A stretch of DNA of 6,635 bases from an uncultured Oscillibacter sp. (lineage in GTDB: Bacteria > Bacillota > Clostridia > Oscillospirales > Oscillospiraceae): the NCBI GenBank assembly GCA_937884915.1, contig CALAAN010000186.1, positions 1 to 6,635 on the forward strand, written 5' to 3'. A program made the translations under genes and the position numbers. Shown one piece after another: positions 1 through 5,124 of this stretch. How positions within the stretch are numbered: position 1 is the first letter of the stretch; every line of letters begins with the position of its first letter. The notes below the pieces were generated by a model. It was not told the origin of the DNA and did no database searches. It worked only from the letters and a program-made list of their open reading frames with translations.

Positions 1-1
1 C

Positions 2-646
2 CAGGAGCTCATTTCCGCCATGAGCCACGATATCCGCAATCCCCTGACCGCGCTGCTGGGCTATCTCGATCTTGCCCAGAGCGGGCAGTACCGCACGGAA
101 GAAGAGCGAAGCGGCTATATTCAGGCGGCCTACAGCCGGGCGGTGCAGCTCAAAAGGCTGACGGACGAGCTGTTCCGGTACTCGCTCGTCTTCGGCGCGC
201 AGGAGCTTCCCATTCAGACTGAGCTCTATGAGGCCTCGGCGCTTCTGGACCAGATGGTCGGAGAAGGGCTCGTCATGCTCGAGCAGAAAGGTTTTTCCAT
301 CCGCCGGGCCGTGCAGCCGGTGCACTGCGCCATCGGCGTCGACGCGACGTATTTCAAGCGCGTGCTTGACAATCTGGCCGACAATATCTGCAAATACGCA
401 GACCCGGCCAAACCGGTGACCATTGTCGTGGTGCAGGAAACCGGCGAGCTGATCATTTCCGCCCGCAACGCGATTCTCAAAGACCCCGGACAGGTCGAGA
501 GCAACCGCATCGGCCTTCGCATCTGCGATAAGATCATGCGCCAGATGGGCGGTACCTTCACCAAAACGCAGACGGACGAGACCTTCACCGTCACGCTCAC
601 CCTCCCGGCGCAGAATATTCCGGAATCGGAAGAACAAACCTCTTAA
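2..646 (+). CDS. Sensor histidine kinase, C-terminal part (5' end outside window)
   Basis: This is the cytoplasmic catalytic part of a two-component sensor kinase, which autophosphorylates on a histidine and passes the phosphate to a response regulator. The reading frame is open to the left edge, and the first ATG (position 20) lies inside the H-box, so it is not the true start. The H-box reads SAMSHDIRNPLTALLGYL, with the phospho-acceptor His codon at 26-28. A dimerisation helix pair follows (about codons 30-60 of the visible part). The ATP-binding domain has a good N-box, NLADNICKY (371-397), and an ending like other kinases, NRIGLRICDKIMRQMGG. The usual DxGxG (G1) box is not recognisable; ISARNAILKD stands there instead. 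The sensor domain and any membrane segments are outside the window. It ends 120 bases before the lipoprotein gene on the same strand, so it may regulate that operon, which is an inference. The kinase assignment is firm; its signal is unknown. Confidence 0.93.
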   Translation, partial: QELISAMSHDIRNPLTALLGYLDLAQSGQYRTEEERSGYIQAAYSRAVQLKRLTDELFRYSLVFGAQELPIQTELYEASALLDQMVGEGLVMLEQKGFSIRRAVQPVHCAIGVDATYFKRVLDNLADNICKYADPAKPVTIVVVQETGELIISARNAILKDPGQVESNRIGLRICDKIMRQMGGTFTKTQTDETFTVTLTLPAQNIPESEEQTS

Positions 647-658
647 ATTTTTCTTAAA
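641..658 (+). promoter_or_regulatory. Direct repeat TCTTAAA-N4-TCTTAAA, possible response-regulator site
   Basis: Two exact copies of TCTTAAA start at 641 and 652, so their spacing is 11 bp, about one helical turn. Tandem half-sites with this spacing are typical of OmpR/PhoB-family response regulators. The repeat overlaps the kinase stop codon and lies upstream of the candidate promoter at 674-702, a fitting place for an activator. The identification as a binding site is inference; an AT-rich gene end could produce such a repeat by chance. Confidence 0.4.
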
Positions 659-673
659 AATGGCCCGCGGGGC

Positions 674-702
674 TTTCAACTTGTTCAAAACCCTGCTATG
701 AT
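674..702 (+). promoter_or_regulatory. Candidate sigma-A promoter with extended -10
   Basis: The hexamer TATGAT at 697-702 is one base from the TATAAT consensus and is preceded by TG one base upstream (694-695), giving an extended -10 element. With a 17-base spacer the -35 box would be TTTCAA (674-679), a poor match (3 of 6). A strong -10 with a weak -35 fits a promoter that needs an activator. Transcription would start near 709-710, giving a leader of about 57 bases before the lipoprotein start codon. Confidence 0.5.
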
Positions 703-731
703 AGCTCTGAAATCATTTATCAACACAAGAT

Positions 732-749
732 GTGGAGCGTGCGCTCCGC
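732..749 (+). other. Leader hairpin just upstream of the lipoprotein ribosome binding site
   Basis: GGAGCG (734-739) and CGCTCC (742-747) are perfect inverted repeats. The stem can extend by a U-G and a G-C pair to 732 and 749; in practice the loop will open to four bases. It ends five bases before the AAAGGAG ribosome binding site (755-761). The left arm also contains GGAG, so it could keep a decoy Shine-Dalgarno paired. It may tune translation or protect the 5' end of the mRNA. It is small and its function is unproven. Confidence 0.35.
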
Positions 750-766
750 GACGGAAAGGAGTTCCT

Positions 767-3316
767 ATGAAAAAGTATCGTATCCTTGCGGCGCTGCTTG
801 CGATCGTGATGCTGCTGGGCGTATTCGCCGGATGCAGCAAAAACGAGCAGGGCATGACCGATCCTGCAAACCCCGGCCAGACCACCGGAACAACGACAGA
901 AACAAACGATGAAAAGGCGGCCAGCACCAGCAAATATGCCTATGAGGCCGCGTATTTCCCCATTCCAGACGAGATCCAGTACGTCTATGCCTCAGCGCTC
1001 TCGGGCGACTACCTGTATTTTGCGGGGCAGTTCATCGACGGCAAACAGACCTATACCGACGAGACCGGCGCGGAGGTCGAATATGACAATTACCGCACGA
1101 GCCTTTTCAAGATGGACATCGCCACCGGCGAGTGCACGGAGCTGAAGAATTTCCAGCTGCCCGCCGTTCCGGACGGCTGGCTCGGAAGCTCGGACATCAA
1201 CAATTTGCAGGCCGTGTCCGACGGCTCCATCTGGGCGGTCTACAGCACGTACACCTACCGCTATAACCCGCCCGAGGACTTAGCTGCCGACGACAGTATG
1301 TACAACTACTATGAGCAGGGCGACCAGTCCTACGGCATCGTCCATCTCGACGCCGACGGCAACGAGCTCAAGCGCATCGAGTTTGGAGCCGCGCAGACCG
1401 AGGACGATCTCAACGGCGTCAGCTCGTTCTATGTGGACAGCAGCGGCAATGTGTATCTCAGCGACTGGCAGCACGTATTCATCTATGATCAGGACGGCAA
1501 CAGGAAGGCCACCGTCGATCTGAGCGAAAACGGCGGCGATCTCTGTGAGCTCAAATCCGGTGTGGTCGGTGTGAGCTACTATTACAACGACGAAACAAAC
1601 CCCGACGCCGCCGGCCGCGTCTTCCAGGAGATCGACGTGACGACGGGCCAGCTCAAGGGCGACAAGGTGCGCCTTCCGAACGACGCGTATGATTTCTACC
1701 CCGGCGACGATGTGTACGACATCTACTACGACTATAACGGCAACATCTACGGCTACAAGTTTGACACCGAGACGAAGGAAAAGGTCGTCGACTGGATGGA
1801 CTGCGACATCAACTCCAACAACATCAACAGCTTCTCCCTTCTTTCCGACGGCAGAGTCGTCGCCTTTGAAAGCACCTACGACGAGCAGGCGCAGAAAAAC
1901 ACCATGCAGATGATCGTCCTCACGCGCGTGGACGCGGCGAGCGTCGTCAACAAGACCGTTCTGACCTTCGCTTGTATGTATCTGGACTGGAATATGCGCG
2001 ACGCGATCGTAAAATTCAACCGCTCGAGCAACACGCACCGCATCGTCGTGCGCGATTATTCCGAGTATAACACCGACGACGATTACACCGCGGGTCTTCA
2101 GAAGCTCAACACCGAAATGCTCTCCGGCAAGCTCCCGGACATGATCGCCGTCGACGCGTCCAGTATGCCCATCGAGCAGTATGCAGCCAAGGGCTTTTTG
2201 ACCGATCTCTACGAGCTCATCGACGCCGATACGGAAATGAGCCGCGACAGCTTCGTCCAGCCGGTGCTCAAGGCGCTTGAAAGCGCGGACGGCAAGCTCT
2301 ATCAGCTCCCGCAGACCTTCGCCATCGACACGGCCATCGCGCTCGACAAGGTCGCGGGCGAATACGACACGTGGAACCTTGCGGCGGTCAAGGACGCGAT
2401 GACGAAATTGCAGGAAGGCGCAACGGTCTTCGAGGTCTACCGCACGAAGTCCGACATTCTGTCCACCTGCATCTCCCGCAACATCGACGCCTTCGTCGAC
2501 TGGGAGAACGGCAGCGCACACTTTGACTCGGATGAGTTCAAGGCGCTTCTGGAGTTTGCAAATTCCTTCCCGGATACCTACGACTGGAATAACGCGGACC
2601 AGGAAGATCAGGATTCCGACCAGAACCGCATGAATTCCGGCAAGCAGCTGATGACCAGCTTCTACGTTTCAGACTTTGAAAGCGTTCTGTACCAGCTGAC
2701 CGGCTACAGCGGCAAGATCAGGTTCGTCGGCTATCCGTCTGAAAGCGGCACGTCGAACCATACCTTCCAGCTCAGCGGCTCCATTGCCATCTCCTCCACC
2801 TGCGCCGACAAGACGGCCGCGTGGAACTTCATGAAGCAGTTCCTGAATGAAGAATACCAGTCCGGCAGCAACGTCTGGTCGTTCCCGATCAACCAGAACG
2901 CGTTTGACGCCAAGCTCACCGAAATGATGACCGAGGAGTACCAGAAGGACGAAAACGGCAACATCGTGAAGGATGAAAACGGCGATCCCATCCGCGTCCC
3001 GAAGATCACCTATTATGTAGACGGCGGCGGCATGGTCGGCTACTCCAGCGGCAGTGTCAGCATGATGCAAGCGACGGCAGACGGCGAGCCGGCCAGCGAC
3101 CCCAACGAGGTCAACGTCTACGCGATGACGCAGGAGCAGGCGGACGAGATCCTGGATCTGCTTAACAACACCCACTGCGTCTACAGCTACGACAGCAGCA
3201 TCATGGACATCATCACAGCCGAAGCTGCGGCCTACTTTGCAGGCGAAAAGTCCCTCGACGATACGGCGAACATGATCCAGTCGCGCGTCAACCTCTACGT
3301 CGCCGAGCAGTCGTAA
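767..3316 (+). CDS. Extracellular solute-binding lipoprotein (family 1) with N-terminal beta-propeller-like region
   Basis: Predicted membrane-anchored substrate-binding subunit of the ABC importer encoded downstream, acting outside the cytoplasmic membrane. I chose ATG 767 because AAAGGAG (755-761) lies five bases upstream and the product then opens with a proper lipoprotein signal: MKKYR, a hydrophobic stretch and the lipobox FAGC with the lipidated Cys at residue 23. The frame extends upstream to 698 but that would bury the signal. A Thr/Asp/Glu-rich linker (about 24-58) follows. Residues about 60-385 show repeated strand motifs with Gly-Asn/Asp-Gly turns (SSGNVYLSDW, DYNGNIYGYKF, SDGRVVAFES), resembling a beta-propeller. 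Residues about 395-849 match family 1 binding proteins: TVLTFACMYLDW, GKLPDMIAVDA, AAKGFLTDLYELIDAD, LYQLPQTFAIDTAIALDK, AAWNFMKQFLNEE. A short tandem KDENGN/KDENGD repeat lies near residue 728. At 849 residues it is about twice the usual 400-450. The ligand cannot be told; sugar is suggested only by the permease type. Confidence 0.9.
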   Translation: MKKYRILAALLAIVMLLGVFAGCSKNEQGMTDPANPGQTTGTTTETNDEKAASTSKYAYEAAYFPIPDEIQYVYASALSGDYLYFAGQFIDGKQTYTDETGAEVEYDNYRTSLFKMDIATGECTELKNFQLPAVPDGWLGSSDINNLQAVSDGSIWAVYSTYTYRYNPPEDLAADDSMYNYYEQGDQSYGIVHLDADGNELKRIEFGAAQTEDDLNGVSSFYVDSSGNVYLSDWQHVFIYDQDGNRKATVDLSENGGDLCELKSGVVGVSYYYNDETNPDAAGRVFQEIDVTTGQLKGDKVRLPNDAYDFYPGDDVYDIYYDYNGNIYGYKFDTETKEKVVDWMDCDINSNNINSFSLLSDGRVVAFESTYDEQAQKNTMQMIVLTRVDAASVVNKTVLTFACMYLDWNMRDAIVKFNRSSNTHRIVVRDYSEYNTDDDYTAGLQKLNTEMLSGKLPDMIAVDASSMPIEQYAAKGFLTDLYELIDADTEMSRDSFVQPVLKALESADGKLYQLPQTFAIDTAIALDKVAGEYDTWNLAAVKDAMTKLQEGATVFEVYRTKSDILSTCISRNIDAFVDWENGSAHFDSDEFKALLEFANSFPDTYDWNNADQEDQDSDQNRMNSGKQLMTSFYVSDFESVLYQLTGYSGKIRFVGYPSESGTSNHTFQLSGSIAISSTCADKTAAWNFMKQFLNEEYQSGSNVWSFPINQNAFDAKLTEMMTEEYQKDENGNIVKDENGDPIRVPKITYYVDGGGMVGYSSGSVSMMQATADGEPASDPNEVNVYAMTQEQADEILDLLNNTHCVYSYDSSIMDIITAEAAAYFAGEKSLDDTANMIQSRVNLYVAEQS

Positions 3317-3331
3317 TCTCCAACACACCCA

Positions 3332-3362
3332 TCCGGAAGGGCAGAGCCTCTGCCCTTCCGGA
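3332..3362 (+). other. Intercistronic hairpin, 14-bp perfect stem, no T-tract
   Basis: Bases 3332-3345 pair perfectly with 3349-3362 around a GCC loop. The stem is GC-rich and starts 15 bases after the lipoprotein stop codon. What follows is ACTGCGGATTCTC, with no run of T, so it is not a standard intrinsic terminator. Such hairpins between a binding-protein gene and its permease genes commonly protect the upstream mRNA from 3' decay or cause partial termination, which keeps binding protein more abundant than permeases. The structure is seen in the sequence; the role is inferred. Confidence 0.7.
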
Positions 3363-3404
3363 ACTGCGGATTCTCAAGCCATCAGAAATACAGAAAGGAC
3401 CGGC

Positions 3405-4304
3405 ATGAAGCAGACAAAGAAATTCATAAACGTCGCAAACGCGAAGATCCGGGACTTTCTGGCCTCCCTTTGCTTCTCGGGCCCGAGCTTTCTCGGGATG
3501 CTCATCTTCTTCGTGGCCCCATTCTGCGTGGTCATCTACTATTCATTCATCGCGGGTGCGCTGGACCACAGCTTTGTGGGCCTGAAAAACTACATCAACG
3601 TCTGGAACAACGGCGCGTTCCAGATCGCGGTCAAAAATACGGCTGTTTTTTCGGGGCTCTCCGTGCCGCTGGCGGTCGTTCTGGCTTTGGTGCTGGCGCT
3701 GATGCTCGAGTGCCGCATTCCCTTCAAGAGCCAGTTCCGCACGTTTTTCTTAAGCCCCATGATGGTGCCCGTGGCGTCCATCATTCTCGTGTGGCAGGTG
3801 CTGTTCCACTCGAACGGCGTGATCAACGAATTTCTCTCCGTTTTCGGCGTCAAGGCCATCGACTGGCTCAAATCCGATTACTGTATGGTGGTCGTGATCA
3901 CACTGTTTCTCTGGAAGAACCTCGGCTACAACATGATTTTATTCATGGCCGCGCTCAACAACATTCCCAAAGAGCTTCTCGAGGTCGCGGAGGTCGAGGG
4001 CGCGTCGAAGGCCTATCAGTTTTTTCATATCAAGCTGCGCTATCTCTCGCCGACGGTGCTTTTCGTGACGATTTTGTCGATCATCAACTCGTTCAAGGTC
4101 TTCCGCGAAATTTACCTGCTGTCCGGCGATTATCCATATGAGGGGCTGTATATGCTGCAGCACTTCATGAACAATATGTACAACAAGAATCTGGACTATC
4201 AGCGCCTTTCCGCGTCGGCCATCATGCTGGCCATCGTCATCATCGCGCTCATCGCCCTTCTGTTCGTCATCGAAAATTACTTTGGAAAGGACGTGGAAGG
4301 ATGA
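3405..4304 (+). CDS. ABC sugar-type importer permease, MalF/UgpA-like
   Basis: One of two membrane subunits expected to form the translocation channel of a CUT1-type importer, receiving substrate from the lipoprotein encoded just upstream. The start at 3405 has AAAGGA (3394-3399) five bases upstream. The 299-residue product has the usual family length and six hydrophobic segments at roughly residues 29-49, 78-101, 113-134, 159-183, 215-237 and 270-290. The cytoplasmic EAA loop, which docks the ATPase, is visible at about 193-215 (EVAEVEGASKAYQFFHIKL then LSP) with the conserved Gly at 199. No ATPase gene is in the window; CUT1 importers of Firmicutes often share an MsmX/UgpC-like ATPase encoded elsewhere, so that is the likely arrangement. 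Its stop codon overlaps the next start by four bases (ATGA), indicating translational coupling. The family is certain; the substrate is not. Confidence 0.93.
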   Translation: MKQTKKFINVANAKIRDFLASLCFSGPSFLGMLIFFVAPFCVVIYYSFIAGALDHSFVGLKNYINVWNNGAFQIAVKNTAVFSGLSVPLAVVLALVLALMLECRIPFKSQFRTFFLSPMMVPVASIILVWQVLFHSNGVINEFLSVFGVKAIDWLKSDYCMVVVITLFLWKNLGYNMILFMAALNNIPKELLEVAEVEGASKAYQFFHIKLRYLSPTVLFVTILSIINSFKVFREIYLLSGDYPYEGLYMLQHFMNNMYNKNLDYQRLSASAIMLAIVIIALIALLFVIENYFGKDVEG

Positions 4305-4660
4305 GACGGAAAAAACGCTATTTTTCGCGCGGAATGATGACGCTGCTGGCGGCGGTCTTTGCCTTCCTGTTTTTGATGCCGACGGTGCTCACGATCACGA
4401 ACTCGTTCATGACGCAGAGCGAAATTACCGCGAACTACGGGCAGGTCTTCCAGAACGCGACCGACGGCAAGAGCTACATCAAAGACAAGATCAGTCTGAA
4501 ATTCATCCCGGACAAGGTCAGCTTCACGCAGTATTTTACGGTGCTTCTCAAAAGCCCGGATTTTCTCTATAAGTTCTGGAACTCGGTCATTTTAGTCGCG
4601 CCCATTGTGCTTGCGCAGTTGGCCGTCGCGTCGGTCGCGGCCTACGGCTTTATCAGGTGA
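4301..4660 (+). CDS. MalG/UgpE-type ABC permease, N-terminal fragment of a broken gene
   Basis: N-terminal piece (119 residues) of the second importer permease. The ATG overlaps the stop of the preceding permease gene (ATGA), with GGAAAGGA at 4284-4291 as ribosome binding site. Residues 12-34 form membrane helix 1; a long extracytoplasmic loop (about 35-90, FMTQSEITANY onwards) and helix 2 (about 94-116, ending VASVAAYGF) follow. The family normally continues with a short basic stretch, helix 3 and then a (P)YQVTLxPxY motif. Here the frame stops at TGA 4658-4660 directly after the AYGF position, and the last residues, I and R, may already be out-of-frame reading of the right side of a deletion. 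The rest of the protein continues in another frame from 4651/4657. Alone, this fragment has two helices and no EAA loop, so it should not form a channel. It is best read as the 5' half of a pseudogene, or as a sequence error. Confidence 0.85.
   Translation: MRRKKRYFSRGMMTLLAAVFAFLFLMPTVLTITNSFMTQSEITANYGQVFQNATDGKSYIKDKISLKFIPDKVSFTQYFTVLLKSPDFLYKFWNSVILVAPIVLAQLAVASVAAYGFIR
4645..4660 (+). other. Deletion junction and frame change inside the MalG-type permease gene
   Basis: Left of the junction, the frame of the 4301 start reads VAAYGF. Right of it, the +2 shifted frame already reads YQVTLVPNY from TAT at 4651, which is the conserved stretch following helix 3 in CUT1 permeases. About 22 residues normally between these points, including helix 3, are absent, so roughly 65 bases (not a multiple of three) are lost. 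The exact breakpoint cannot be placed, because TATCAGG fits either side and may be a short repeat used in the deletion. TGA and GTG overlap here as GTGA (4657-4660). Confidence 0.7.
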
Positions 4661-5118
4661 CGCTGGTGCCCAATTATCTGGTGTCGGATTTTCTGGGGCT
4701 TCTCAACACGCGCTGGGCCATCATCTTACCGGGTGCGTTCGCACCGTTTTCGGTGTTTCTGCTCACAAAGTCCATGCGCCGGATCCCATCTTCACTCATT
4801 GAATCGGCGAAGTTAGATGGCGCAGGCGAGTGGCACATTTTCTGGGACATCTGCCTTCCGCAGTGCCGCAGCGCACTGTATTCCATCGCCATTCTGGTGT
4901 TCATCGATTACTGGAACATGGTCGAGCAGCCGCTCATCCTGCTGCCCGACGCGTCGAAGCAGCCGCTTTCCGTGTACCTCTCGCAGATCAACGCCGGAGA
5001 GATCGGCATCGCGTTTGCCGCGGCGGTCATCTATATGATACCGGGACTTCTGATGTTCCTGTATGGCGAGGCATATCTGGTGGAAGGCATTACATACGCA
5101 GGCTCCGTGAAAGGATAG
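4657..5118 (+). CDS. MalG/UgpE-type ABC permease, C-terminal fragment of a broken gene
   Basis: C-terminal piece of the same permease, in a different frame. If translated separately it would start at GTG 4657, overlapping the stop of the first piece as GTGA, which could allow weak coupled re-initiation. The only upstream purine run, CAGG, is too close to serve as a ribosome binding site. The 153 residues hold helix 4 (about 18-38), the EAA loop with its conserved Gly (48-68, LIESAKLDGAGEWHIFWDI then CLP), helix 5 (about 71-92) and helix 6 (about 116-136), ending in YLVEGITYAGSVKG, a normal family C-terminus. Together the two pieces make 272 residues, about 22 short of what an intact member would have; the missing part is helix 3. 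With an odd number of helices lost, normal topology is doubtful. It lies six bases before the adaptor gene. Whether it is a true pseudogene or an assembly error cannot be decided from the window. Confidence 0.83.
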   Translation: MTLVPNYLVSDFLGLLNTRWAIILPGAFAPFSVFLLTKSMRRIPSSLIESAKLDGAGEWHIFWDICLPQCRSALYSIAILVFIDYWNMVEQPLILLPDASKQPLSVYLSQINAGEIGIAFAAAVIYMIPGLLMFLYGEAYLVEGITYAGSVKG

Positions 5119-5124
5119 GGAACT

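Noticed and set aside
661..676. GCCC-GCG-GGGC hairpin followed by TTT as a terminator for the kinase gene
   Set aside because: The stem is only four base pairs and the T-run three bases, too weak to call.
698..766. Upstream ATG at 698 as the start of the lipoprotein gene
   Set aside because: It falls within the candidate -10 element, has no ribosome binding site, and would put 23 residues before a complete lipoprotein signal. ATG 767 has AAAGGAG at ideal spacing.
1280..2521. Long open frame on the - strand (413 codons) opposite the lipoprotein gene
   Set aside because: Its product is a Val/Asp/His/Arg-rich string without domain order, which is what the reverse complement of GAC/GCC/GTC-rich coding sequence gives. 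The + strand frame has a signal peptide, a ribosome binding site and family motifs.
2669..3328. Open frame on the - strand (219 codons) opposite the end of the lipoprotein gene
   Set aside because: Same Val/Asp/Arg-rich shadow composition, and it runs out of the lipoprotein gene into the intergenic hairpin flank without any recognisable motif.
4645..4660. Programmed ribosomal frameshift joining the two permease pieces
   Set aside because: There is no slippery heptamer, and a shift alone would still leave out about 22 residues including helix 3. A deletion explains both the frame change and the missing segment.
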